A DNA stretch of 64,000 bases. It comes from Gammaproteobacteria bacterium. GTDB lineage: Bacteria > Pseudomonadota > Gammaproteobacteria > Competibacterales > Competibacteraceae. The translations under genes and the position numbers were made by a program. The stretch covers positions 1 through 64,000 of the forward strand of contig JACKMZ010000005.1 in NCBI GenBank assembly GCA_024235135.1, read 5' to 3'. A model generated the notes under the pieces. It ran no database searches and was not told the DNA's origin. It was given only the letters and a program-made list of their open reading frames with translations. Shown here one piece after another: positions 56,262 through 64,000 of the stretch. How positions within the stretch are numbered: position 1 is the first letter of the stretch; each line of letters begins with the position of its first letter.

Positions 56262-57329
56262 TCAGGTGGGGATGACCAGCACCACGTACCAGCCTTTTTC
56301 GACTGTTCTGGTAGCCAGCGCGTGTCGACCGTCCTGCTCGACCCGGATAATGGCAAGGTCCTTGTTAGCTTGTGCTTTCGCCAGCAACCGCTCGGTCAAG
56401 TCGTTGATCCAGGCAGTGGCCGAAGGGACGGCTTTTTTCAGACCCAGTTGATCCAATTGGGCCTTCGGCCGGTAATGCAGTACGGCTTCGCCGGCTTTGT
56501 CGTTCACTTCGTCGAGTTCTCGGATCAGCGCGTCGCCGGTCACGCCGATTACGAGTCCCGTGTCGTCCACGATGTAGGCCGTGGCTCCCTCCTGTACGAC
56601 CAGTGAGTTCAGTACCGAATGGGATAATTGATCCAAGGTCATATCGTGCGAAACGACGCCGAGCAAGGTATCGCCGTCATAGGCCGGGTAGGAGACCGTA
56701 ATCATCATGCCCGCTCCCACCAGATCGAGATACGGCGATGTCCAACCGGCCCGGCGATTTTTGAAATCCGCGCTGGTGTAATAAACCTGTTGCGTGGGCG
56801 GGTAGTTGTTTACGGCTTTGTTCAAGGGGAGAAAAGGGTAAATCAGCATCGCGCCATCGGGGGTGGTCAGATACGACCACGACAAGTGGAAGGACCGATA
56901 AGCGGCGCGAAACAGCGGAGTCAGCCGTTCGAACAGTTGGAGTTCGCGAAAGGTCTCGGCGGTGAAATCCGTGCCATTGTAGGTAAAGAAGGCGACATCC
57001 GGCGCCTGAAAGTCGGGCGGTGATTCCGGATTGCCGGACCAGCTTTGAAAAGCCACCGTATGGTCCTTCGCGACATAGTGTGTCAGCCAACGTTCTCGTT
57101 GTTCGGCCGTGGCTGCGGGAGCCGTTTTGGAGAAGGTGACGAATTCTTCCGCCAGGGCTCGGGTGCTGGCCGACACCTCTTCGAAAACGGTATCGATACG
57201 AACGGCCGCGAGACGGATGAGTGCGTCAAGCGACGAGTGGCATTCATCATCGGCCACCACCGAGGACGACACCGAAAACAGAAAGAAAAACAATACACTG
57301 GTAAAACATTTTAGGTCACGACAAAGCAT
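56262..57329 (-). CDS. Secreted double-Cache-domain protein without output domain
   Basis: This 355-residue protein has a signal peptide (residues ~7-26, ending SSSVVA). A dCache_1-like sensor fold follows: an N-terminal helix (SSLDALIRLAAVRIDTVFEE) and the Cache strands PDVAFFTYNGTDF, GWTSPYLDLVGAGMMITVSY and GVVSHDMTLDQLSHSVL. The last ~60 residues (DLTERLLAKAQANKDLAIIR) are helical. Most dCache proteins end in a kinase, GGDEF or chemoreceptor domain; none is present and no second membrane helix is seen, so it is a free periplasmic protein. The start at 57329 has GGGAGTCC upstream. It converges on malate synthase. Confidence 0.82.
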   Translation of the reverse strand: MLCRDLKCFTSVLFFFLFSVSSSVVADDECHSSLDALIRLAAVRIDTVFEEVSASTRALAEEFVTFSKTAPAATAEQRERWLTHYVAKDHTVAFQSWSGNPESPPDFQAPDVAFFTYNGTDFTAETFRELQLFERLTPLFRAAYRSFHLSWSYLTTPDGAMLIYPFLPLNKAVNNYPPTQQVYYTSADFKNRRAGWTSPYLDLVGAGMMITVSYPAYDGDTLLGVVSHDMTLDQLSHSVLNSLVVQEGATAYIVDDTGLVIGVTGDALIRELDEVNDKAGEAVLHYRPKAQLDQLGLKKAVPSATAWINDLTERLLAKAQANKDLAIIRVEQDGRHALATRTVEKGWYVVLVIPT

Positions 57330-57790
57330 AACGGACTCCCCTGGGATTTTTGGCAATAGCAAGCGCCGTGTATCACCGGAGCTTGGGCCGGTGAATCTTG
57401 ACTTCAAACCTGCCCGGTAATCATTCCTTGTTCAAAGAGTTCCATCGGATGATGTGTCTCGCCTGGTGTCGCTGCTGTCCTAATCGCCGGCTCGGGTATC
57501 TTCCCCGCGCCTGCTGACGACATCAGGCTGGGATAATACCGATAACGGCCCTAGACTCCCAGGCCCATCGGAAAGCATTCGGATCGCCGTGAGGGTTTCG
57601 GTAAACATGGGATCGAAGGTTGCGATTAAAGCGATCAGGCCGCTATGCTTTCAAGGACTTGCCATAGTTAAGTAATGGTTGGGAATAAAACGGCTGATTC
57701 CTGACGGTCGCTAGGAGGCGGGAATTGATTCATTGGGAATCCTTCCGGCCGCGACCTTTCACTCTTTGCTCATCGAATAGGGGGCGATCT
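57330..57790. other. 461-base gap with one hairpin
   Basis: No gene was seen. TCACCGG (57373-57379) and CCGGTGA (57388-57394) form a 7-bp hairpin 44 bases upstream of the Cache gene. The rest holds no repeat or RNA I recognise. Confidence 0.5.
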
Positions 57791-58810
57791 GTGACCATTA
57801 GCACTTATTGGTACTTTGACGAATTCGGTCCGGCGAAGACCGTACTGAAACAGGGACGTCAAACGTTACCGCCGCTTCTTCCCGGTCAGGCACTGGTGGC
57901 TATCCGCGCAATCGGCTTGAATCGAGCGGATTACCAATACGTGTTGGGAAAGCATTTTCCCCCGCGGGCGCTGCCCGCCTGCGTATCTCAAGAAGCCTGC
58001 GGAGTTATCGTGGAATTGGGGCCGGAGCCAACGGACCCGAAAAGCCGGCGCCATTGGAGGATCGGCGATCGCGTGGCCTTCGCGCCGATGCGGGTCGACA
58101 TGGGCGGCATGGGCGTGCTACGCGATAGGGGCGTCTACGATCAATCCTCACTGTTGGCCATTCCCGACGGGTTTTCCGATCGCCAAGCGGCCGCCTATTG
58201 GATGGGAATATTAACAATGGCGGGCGCCATGGAAATGGCCGGTATCGGTCCCAAGAACAGTCGGGGTCAGTCTATCGTTGTTACTGCGGCGACTGGAGGC
58301 GTCGCTACGATGGGCTTGCGACTGGCCCAGGCGTGGGGCGCTGAAACCGTTGCAATCACCCGCAGTCAGGAAAAAGCCGAATGGCTCGCGGCACTTGCGG
58401 ACCATGTGGTGGTGGCGGATTCGGCCTCGTCATTTCGCGCTCGACTGCGATCACTTTTCCCGAACGGAGTGGATGTCGTCATCGATCCCTTGGGAGGTGA
58501 ATATGTCGGCGCTTCCGTGGAGGCGCTGTCCTTCGACGGCCATTATGTCGGCTACGAAATGGTGACCCGGAGTTCGGGCACTTTCGATATCCCGTCGCTG
58601 TTACAAGCCGGGGCGCATCTTCATGGCTACACCGTTTTCCGCTTATTGCAGCAACCCGGCTTGATGGACCGTATGCTGGAAATCGGCATGAAATACGCCC
58701 CGCAAGCAAAGCCGATTCTGGCGGAGAATTATGGATTCGACGCGGCGCCGGACGCCTACGCCGCGCTGAATCGATGTCAGCACTTTGGAAAAATAACCAT
58801 CGCCTTGTGA
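57791..58810 (+). CDS. MDR-family NAD(P)H-dependent oxidoreductase (quinone-reductase-like)
   Basis: This 339-residue cytosolic protein of the medium-chain dehydrogenase/reductase superfamily has the GroES-like N-terminal part (ALVAIRAIGLNRADYQYVLG, IGDRVAF). The cofactor domain has the glycine loop VVTAATGGVATMGLRLAQAWGAE and VDVVIDPLGGEYV. The zinc ligands of alcohol dehydrogenases are absent, so it is zinc-free and quinone-oxidoreductase-like. The start is GTG at 57791, preceded by AGGGGGC; the longer frame from 57725 has no homology. The next gene follows after 34 bases, possibly in the same transcript. Confidence 0.88.
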   Translation: MTISTYWYFDEFGPAKTVLKQGRQTLPPLLPGQALVAIRAIGLNRADYQYVLGKHFPPRALPACVSQEACGVIVELGPEPTDPKSRRHWRIGDRVAFAPMRVDMGGMGVLRDRGVYDQSSLLAIPDGFSDRQAAAYWMGILTMAGAMEMAGIGPKNSRGQSIVVTAATGGVATMGLRLAQAWGAETVAITRSQEKAEWLAALADHVVVADSASSFRARLRSLFPNGVDVVIDPLGGEYVGASVEALSFDGHYVGYEMVTRSSGTFDIPSLLQAGAHLHGYTVFRLLQQPGLMDRMLEIGMKYAPQAKPILAENYGFDAAPDAYAALNRCQHFGKITIAL

Positions 58811-58844
58811 ATTAATTGACTTGGGTTTGAGTTGAGGGGTTGCA

Positions 58845-59621
58845 ATGCTTTACTTCGTACCACGCGCGACGATTGTAATGACACTGGCCATCGGTATTTT
58901 GCTGGCGACCGCCTGTTCCTCGTCCGGACCCTCGGCGAAATCGTCGCTGAACAAACCGGCGGCCGAGCAGGGCAAAAAGGCGGCGAACGGACCGTTACCC
59001 TCAGGGATTATTTCGAATCTGCACAAGGGCATCGATGTATCGCATTTTAGTGGCGCCGTGGATTGGCCGGCGCTTGGCACGGCGGGCTTTTCCTTTGGCG
59101 TTATCAAAGCGACCGAGGGCGATGACCTGAAAGATCCGTCGTTCGATGAATTTTGGTCCGGCATAAAAAAAGCCGGTCTGGTACGCGGCGCCTATCATTT
59201 CTACGTCACGGAGGACGACCCCCTGGAGCAAGCCAAATTCTTTATCCAAACGGTCGATCTCGAACCCGGCGATCTGGTGCCCATCGTGGATATCGAAACG
59301 CTCGGACACGACACCCAACCTGAGTTGGCCCGACGGCTAAAGATTTGGCTCGATGCCGTGGAACAACATTTCGGGGTGAAGCCAATCATCTACACCGATT
59401 GGAAATTCTGGAACGAGCATCTGACCGACGATTTCGGCGATTACCCGTTGTGGGTGGCCGAATACGAGGTTGAAGAACCCAAGCTGCCGGAGGGTTGGAA
59501 GGACTGGCACCTCTGGCAATGGAAAGGCAACGCCACGGTTCCAGGCGTCGAAAAAGACGCCGATTTAAGTCGTGTGAATCCCTCGGGTGTGGACCTGTCC
59601 GTACTGATTTTTGGACTGTAA
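58845..59621 (+). CDS. GH25 lysozyme-like lipoprotein
   Basis: This 258-residue protein has a lipoprotein signal (TLAIGILLATAC; the lipobox cysteine is around residue 24), so it is lipid-anchored. A short linker leads to a glycosyl-hydrolase family 25 barrel: KGIDVSHFSGAVDWPAL, FGVIKATEGDD, RGAYHFYVTEDDPLEQA, VPIVDIETLG (with the acidic pair), IIYTDWKFWNE, PLWVAEYEVEEPKLP and WQWKGNATVPGV. GH25 enzymes cut peptidoglycan between MurNAc and GlcNAc. A lipid-anchored form could act in wall remodelling, and toxicity to other cells is also possible. The start lies 34 bases after the oxidoreductase. Confidence 0.92.
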   Translation: MLYFVPRATIVMTLAIGILLATACSSSGPSAKSSLNKPAAEQGKKAANGPLPSGIISNLHKGIDVSHFSGAVDWPALGTAGFSFGVIKATEGDDLKDPSFDEFWSGIKKAGLVRGAYHFYVTEDDPLEQAKFFIQTVDLEPGDLVPIVDIETLGHDTQPELARRLKIWLDAVEQHFGVKPIIYTDWKFWNEHLTDDFGDYPLWVAEYEVEEPKLPEGWKDWHLWQWKGNATVPGVEKDADLSRVNPSGVDLSVLIFGL

Positions 59622-60224
59622 TCACCCCTAGCCAATCTTTCCGGGCCCGAGCCGAATCTCGTCGGCCGGTTTTTGGAGGCGACGAGCTAAGCCCGTCCAT
59701 GCTCAATTTCCAAGCCACCCGCCTTTTCCCCAAATTCTGCGTCTGACGCGAATTTCCTTATTTTCTGCATATTTCTTCCCAGATGACGCGGGACAATCTT
59801 CTCCGCAATCAAGCCACAGCGGAGATACTTTATGAATCCACCTGTTTCCACGGGCCGAGGCGGCGCCGGCCTGGCCGTTTCGATTAGGCCAGGTCTTCGC
59901 CTGGACCGTGACGCCTCAATTAGACAACGCAAGTTCAGCCAGGCAGACAGCACAAGGAATGCGCGGGTTATTGGGAACAGTATGGCGCAACCGCCGGAGC
60001 GCAAGCATGGCCTGGCCGGACAACCGAATAGTCCGGTGAGTTGAATGCCAATCGATCGATAAACGGCGCGGTCGCGCCATTAGGCTTGACGATGGGGGGA
60101 CGGTTTTCAATACCCATCAACCGGTATAGCCCGTTTGACTTAATTATTCATAAGGCTTTTGGGCGCGCGCGTTGCGCACCGGCGCGACCGCGATATTAAA
60201 CATCCCGAATTCAAGGAACAAACA
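59622..60224. other. 603-base gap before the peroxidase gene
   Basis: A 70-codon frame (59832-60044) has a fair GGAG site but no recognisable homology, so it is not called. The rest holds no clear RNA or repeat. The A/T-rich part near 60130-60150 may contain the peroxidase promoter. Confidence 0.4.
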
Positions 60225-61976
60225 ATGCGAACCACCGAAAAATCACTTATTGCAGTCAGTGTAACGGCCCTCATGGCCAGTGCCACGGGCTTTGCTCAGG
60301 AACTTGACGACGCGGCGAACGCCGTCGTCGAACCGAATTCCTTATTGCAAGAGGCTGACGACCAGAACCCACCGCCGCGCGTGTCGCCCGCGAGAAGAAT
60401 CAACCGCCAAGAGCCGGCATCCGATAACGAACCACCGCTGGCCGACGGTTATCGCAGCATCGACGGAAGTGGCAACAATATTAATCAAAACACGATGGGA
60501 GCGGCCGGCACGCCGCTTAATCGCTGGCTGGAGCCGGCCTATTGGGATGGCGTTTCCACGTTGGCCGGGCAGGATCGACCCAGCGCCCGGACGATCAGCA
60601 ACGCTGTCAGCGCCCAGTCGAACAGCATTCCAAACACTCTTAACGTCAGCGATTTTCTCTGGCAGTGGGGACAATTTCTGGATCACGATCTGGATTTGAC
60701 CGATGGCGTCGATCCCCCCGAAGCAGCCGATATCGCCGTGCCTCAAGGCGATGTTTATTTCGATCCCAATGGCGCGGGCACGGCGACGATTGCGTTCAAC
60801 CGCTCCCTTTACGATTCGGCCAGCGGTACGGGCACTGAAAACCCGCGCCAGCAACTCAACGAGATTTCCGGCTGGATCGACGCCTCCAATGTTTACGGGT
60901 CGGATAGCGAACGCGCGCTGGCCCTGCGCACCCTGGACGGTAGCGGCCGATTGCGAACCAGCGAGGGTGACTTGCTGCCGTTCAATACCGAGGGACTGCC
61001 CAACGCGGGCGGCAACAGCGCGACGCTGTTTCTGGCGGGGGACGCGCGCGCCAACGAACAAGTGGGTCTCACCGCGATGCATACCTTGTTCGTTCGTGAA
61101 CACAATCGGCTGGCGGATATCCTTCGCGATGCCAATCCGAATCTGAGCGGTGATGAAATCTATGAACGGGCGCGGCGAATGGTCGGCGCGGAGGTGCAAG
61201 CGATCACCTATCGGGAGTATCTGCCGGTGCTGCTTGGGCCGGGGGCCATCAGCGCCTATCGCGGCTACCAAGCGAACGTCGACGCCCGAATCACCAACGA
61301 GTTCGCCACCGCCGCGTATCGTTACGGCCATAGCGCGTTGAGTCCCAGACTGCTGAGGCTCGACGCTCAGGGAAATGTAATCCCGGCTGGGGACCTGGCG
61401 CTGCGCAACGCATTTTTCGCTCCGCAACGCCTCGTGGAGGAAGGCGGTATCGCCCCGATACTGCGGGGCCTGGCGGCGCAGGTCTGTCAGAAAGTGGATA
61501 TTTACGTCATCGACGACGTACGCAACTTTTTGTTCGGTCCCCCCGGCGCGGGCGGTTTCGATCTGGCCGCGCTGAATATTCAGCGCGGGCGCGATCACGG
61601 GATACCCAGCTATAATGACATGCGAGCTGGTATGGGATTGAATCCGGTGCGAAATTTTGCCGAAATCAGTCGCGATCCGGAGATTCAAACGCGCCTGGCG
61701 AACGCCTATGGCGCCGTCGATGACATCGATGCCTGGGTCGGTGGCCTGGCCGAGGACGACTTGCCGGGCGCCATGGTCGGCGAGCTGATCCGTACCGTGC
61801 TGACCCGGCAGTTCGAGGCGCTACGTGATGGCGACCGCTTTTGGTATCAATTGACCCTCACCGCCGAGGAACGAAACGACGTCGAGCAGACCCGGTTGGC
61901 CGATATAATCCGTCGCAATAGCGAGATCGACCGGGAGATCCCCGATGACGTGTTCCATGTGCGCAATCCAGCGTAG
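60225..61976 (+). CDS. Secreted animal-type heme peroxidase
   Basis: This 583-residue protein has a signal peptide (residues 1-24, ending TGFAQ). It belongs to the animal heme-peroxidase (peroxidasin/cyclooxygenase) superfamily rather than the plant or catalase type. The distal histidine is H154 in QWGQFLDHDLDLT. The calcium/heme-pocket helix HTLFVREHNRLADILR follows, then REYLPVLLG, the proximal histidine H369 in YRYGHS, and the late signature ALNIQRGRDHGIPSYNDMR. Such enzymes use hydrogen peroxide to oxidise halides or organic substrates outside the cell. The ATG at 60225 has AAGGAACAAAC upstream. A BaeS-like sensor kinase begins 24 bases after the stop. Confidence 0.93.
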   Translation: MRTTEKSLIAVSVTALMASATGFAQELDDAANAVVEPNSLLQEADDQNPPPRVSPARRINRQEPASDNEPPLADGYRSIDGSGNNINQNTMGAAGTPLNRWLEPAYWDGVSTLAGQDRPSARTISNAVSAQSNSIPNTLNVSDFLWQWGQFLDHDLDLTDGVDPPEAADIAVPQGDVYFDPNGAGTATIAFNRSLYDSASGTGTENPRQQLNEISGWIDASNVYGSDSERALALRTLDGSGRLRTSEGDLLPFNTEGLPNAGGNSATLFLAGDARANEQVGLTAMHTLFVREHNRLADILRDANPNLSGDEIYERARRMVGAEVQAITYREYLPVLLGPGAISAYRGYQANVDARITNEFATAAYRYGHSALSPRLLRLDAQGNVIPAGDLALRNAFFAPQRLVEEGGIAPILRGLAAQVCQKVDIYVIDDVRNFLFGPPGAGGFDLAALNIQRGRDHGIPSYNDMRAGMGLNPVRNFAEISRDPEIQTRLANAYGAVDDIDAWVGGLAEDDLPGAMVGELIRTVLTRQFEALRDGDRFWYQLTLTAEERNDVEQTRLADIIRRNSEIDREIPDDVFHVRNPA

Positions 61977-62000
61977 ACGTCGCGTGAAAATGCCCGAGCC

Positions 62001-63494
62001 ATGCGGCTGACCATCGGCCTCAAACTGTTTCTGGCTTTACTTCTCTGCACCGGCGGTACGCTGCTGGTCATGGCGCTGCTGGCGCAGTGGAGCCTGGGCC
62101 GTGGTTTCCTGAACTACATCAATCAAGTGGAAAGCGAGCGCATGGAAGTGTTCGCCGACCACTTGGCGACCGTCTATATATCCCGCCGCAATTGGCGATG
62201 GTTGCGCGACGACCCTCAAGCCTTGCGTCGGGAATTGGCCGTTCTCGACCAACGTCGGCGGTCACCGCAAAATCGGCCGCCCCGTTTACCCCTTCTGTTC
62301 GCGGGTCCTCCGCTGCCAGCGCCGCGGCCGCCGGCGCCGCGGCCGATAGGCCCGGCCCCTTTGCCTCCGGTCGGCGGAGATGCCCGGATTCCCACCGATC
62401 CGGCGCCGTTGGAACAGCGGTTGACGGTGTTCGATGGCAACAAACAGGCGGTCAAAGGCCATGCCCGTTTTTCGGAAGCGGCGCAAACGGTGGCGATCAA
62501 GGTGGAAGAAAAAGTTGTCGGATGGTTGGCGCTGGAACCGCTGCAGCAGGTCACCGCGATGCGGGACGTGCGGTTTCTGCGCCAGCAGTCACATCGGTTC
62601 ATGCTGATCGGTGGCCTGCTTCTGGCGCTGGCCGCCTTCGCCGCGCTGGTCTTGGCGCGGCATCTGACCCGCCCGTTGCGCCAACTCACGCGAACCGTGC
62701 AACACCTGGCCGCGGGCAATCACGCGATACGAAATCCGATCAAGGGCCGGGACGAAACCGCGGAACTGGGGCACAGCATCAACAGCCTGGCGCATACTTT
62801 GGAAGCCAACGAAGAAATCCGCCGTCGTTGGTTCGCCGATATTTCCCACGAATTGCGCACGCCGTTGACCGTACTGCGGGGTGAACTGGAAGCCCTGGAA
62901 GACGGAGTGAGACCGACCGACAGCAAAGCGTTGGGATCTCTGAAAGATGAAATCCACGATCTGAGCCAACTGATCGACGATCTGCACGAACTGTCGCTAT
63001 CGGATCTCGGCGCGCTCAGTTACCGCAAGCAGCGGTTGGATCTGAAGGAGTTACTCACCCCAGTCACGACGACGTTCGGAACGCGTATCCAAAGCCATGA
63101 CCTGACATTGGAATTCGTTGCGGAGCGCCTTCCCGCGTTGCCGGTGTACGGTGATCGCCAACGTCTGCAACAGTTATTCGGTAACCTGTTGGAAAACGCG
63201 ATTCGGTACACCGACGCTGGAGGTCGAATCGCATTATCGGTCGTGGCCGACGGCAATACGGCCATCGTCAGTTTGGAAGACACCCCGCCCGGCGTGCCGC
63301 CGGAGGTCTGCGACCGCCTTTTCGAGCGACTGTATCGCGTGGAATCGTCCCGCAGTCGGACCCACGGGGGCAGCGGGCTGGGGCTGGCGATTTGCAAAAA
63401 TATCGTTGCGGCCCATGAAGGCAGCATCCGGGCCGAACCGTCCCGCTTGGGCGGGTTGGCGATCATCGTCAAGCTGCCGCTTCTCGAATTCTAA
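62001..63494 (+). CDS. BaeS-like sensor histidine kinase (no adjacent regulator seen)
   Basis: This 497-residue inner-membrane kinase has two membrane segments (about 8-30 and 199-220) around a ~165-residue periplasmic sensor. That sensor is interrupted by a proline-rich linker (APRPPAPRPIGPAPLPPVGG region, about 92-130). A HAMP region follows, then HisKA with the acceptor H in FADISHELRTPLTVL, and an ATPase domain with LLENAIRYTDAGG and GGSGLGLAICKNIVAAHEGS. It resembles BaeS, which senses envelope stress. A BaeR-type regulator would normally be adjacent, but none follows before the next gene and none precedes. Being 24 bases after the peroxidase, it may be co-transcribed and sense oxidative or envelope damage. 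Confidence 0.88.
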   Translation: MRLTIGLKLFLALLLCTGGTLLVMALLAQWSLGRGFLNYINQVESERMEVFADHLATVYISRRNWRWLRDDPQALRRELAVLDQRRRSPQNRPPRLPLLFAGPPLPAPRPPAPRPIGPAPLPPVGGDARIPTDPAPLEQRLTVFDGNKQAVKGHARFSEAAQTVAIKVEEKVVGWLALEPLQQVTAMRDVRFLRQQSHRFMLIGGLLLALAAFAALVLARHLTRPLRQLTRTVQHLAAGNHAIRNPIKGRDETAELGHSINSLAHTLEANEEIRRRWFADISHELRTPLTVLRGELEALEDGVRPTDSKALGSLKDEIHDLSQLIDDLHELSLSDLGALSYRKQRLDLKELLTPVTTTFGTRIQSHDLTLEFVAERLPALPVYGDRQRLQQLFGNLLENAIRYTDAGGRIALSVVADGNTAIVSLEDTPPGVPPEVCDRLFERLYRVESSRSRTHGGSGLGLAICKNIVAAHEGSIRAEPSRLGGLAIIVKLPLLEF

Positions 63495-63676
63495 AAACCG
63501 ACTTGATGTGATCGATGGCGCGAAGGCATGCGACGGAGTCGGAGCCACGCGGCAGGTTTGGCTATAATTCCAAGACAGAGCTCTGTTCGGAATCCTGAAC
63601 GTTCATGAGGGCTCAAGTCACGTCCGAGGCGATAGTCCCATCTCGCCGTCGTAAACCCGACCAACAGGATTAAGCC

Positions 63677-64000
63677 ATGAATTTATCGCGACGCCGATTC
63701 GCCGTCGGTAGCTTGTTTCTACCGCTGGGAACCGCACTCAACGGTGCGGCAAGGAGTGCGGAGCAACAGCCGAAATCGCAACCCGTCTCGGATGCCCAGG
63801 ACGATGAGAGCGGATATGCCAAAGCGTTCGCGAACGGGCGCGAGCAAGTCGTCGATTACCATCGGAAAGCCGGCTACCGGCATCTTCCGGGACAATCGCT
63901 GATTACCGGCCAAGCGTTCAACGGCGGGTTGCGCTACGACGATTCCGGCGGGTTGGCCGATGCGCCGGATGGCGCGATGGTCATCCAAGTCTGCGCTCGT
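63677..64000 (+). CDS. Start of a Tat-exported protein (cut by right edge)
   Basis: The first 108 residues are visible. A twin-arginine signal (LSRRRFAVGSLFLPLGTAL) is followed by a polar linker and YAKAFANGREQVVDYHRKAG. The family cannot be told from this part. AGGA lies eight bases before the ATG. A Tat signal suggests a cofactor-bearing periplasmic enzyme. Confidence 0.7.
   Translation, partial: MNLSRRRFAVGSLFLPLGTALNGAARSAEQQPKSQPVSDAQDDESGYAKAFANGREQVVDYHRKAGYRHLPGQSLITGQAFNGGLRYDDSGGLADAPDGAMVIQVCAR

Noticed and set aside
59832..60044. 70-codon frame with a GGAG site before the peroxidase
   Set aside because: Only the ribosome site supports it; no hydrophobic, cysteine or domain pattern.
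60342..61688. 448-codon minus-strand frame across the peroxidase
   Set aside because: The peroxidase frame has all catalytic motifs; the antisense frame has none.

Overview
The window reads as DNA of a gammaproteobacterium: it is fairly GC-rich with AT-rich gaps, and it carries an NsrR-type NO sensor, a quinol-type NO reductase, a kdpFABCDE operon and malate synthase G. The species cannot be named from the sequence. A type Ia ParA with its own N-terminal DNA-binding region, a ParB, long palindromes upstream of parA, DnaA boxes after parB and a winged-helix replication-type protein suggest that at least the 39.7-51.4 kb part belongs to a plasmid, a chromid or an integrated plasmid.

Layout. 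1-3.6 kb: the last module (C-A-T-TE) of a non-ribosomal peptide synthetase, broken by a one-base frameshift; its adenylation signature looks proline-specific. 3.8-14.9 kb: a tight four-gene cluster of a membrane VWA protein, a large tubulin/FtsZ-like (Tubulin_2-type) protein, a coiled-coil membrane protein, and a membrane protein whose body looks like a degenerate SF2 helicase. This is the strongest candidate for an unusual system. 15-22.5 kb: a GST, a six-heme cytochrome c divergent from nsrR, norZ with an NsrR box on its promoter, a small NO-linked protein, and a Phd-type antitoxin whose PIN toxin is truncated. 22.9-26.4 kb: DUF1254, DUF1272, GNAT and DOMON-like genes. 26.6-34.7 kb: kdpFABCDE. 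34.7-39.5 kb: a secreted GH114-type enzyme with two N-terminal repeats, an unknown coiled-coil protein, and a class I PPK2. 39.7-42.2 kb: parAB with candidate parS sites, an autoregulatory promoter and an origin-like region. 42.5-45.9 kb: a SatP-type acetate transporter, a secreted Cache protein, a strong terminator, and a GAF/sigma-54 activator. 46-49.8 kb: hydrolase, Tat-exported Acg-like nitroreductase, GFA protein, thioesterase, cupin. 49.9-51.4 kb: the replication-type protein on the minus strand. 51.8-64 kb: an ABC exporter, malate synthase G, a secreted Cache protein, an MDR oxidoreductase, a GH25 lipoprotein, a secreted animal-type heme peroxidase with an adjacent BaeS-like kinase, and the start of a Tat-exported protein.

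Genes that plainly work together are nsrR-norZ (NO relief), kdpFABC with kdpDE (potassium uptake and its control), parA-parB (segregation) and the four-gene VWA/tubulin cluster (probably one membrane-associated machine). No rRNA, tRNA, CRISPR array or intact insertion sequence was seen.
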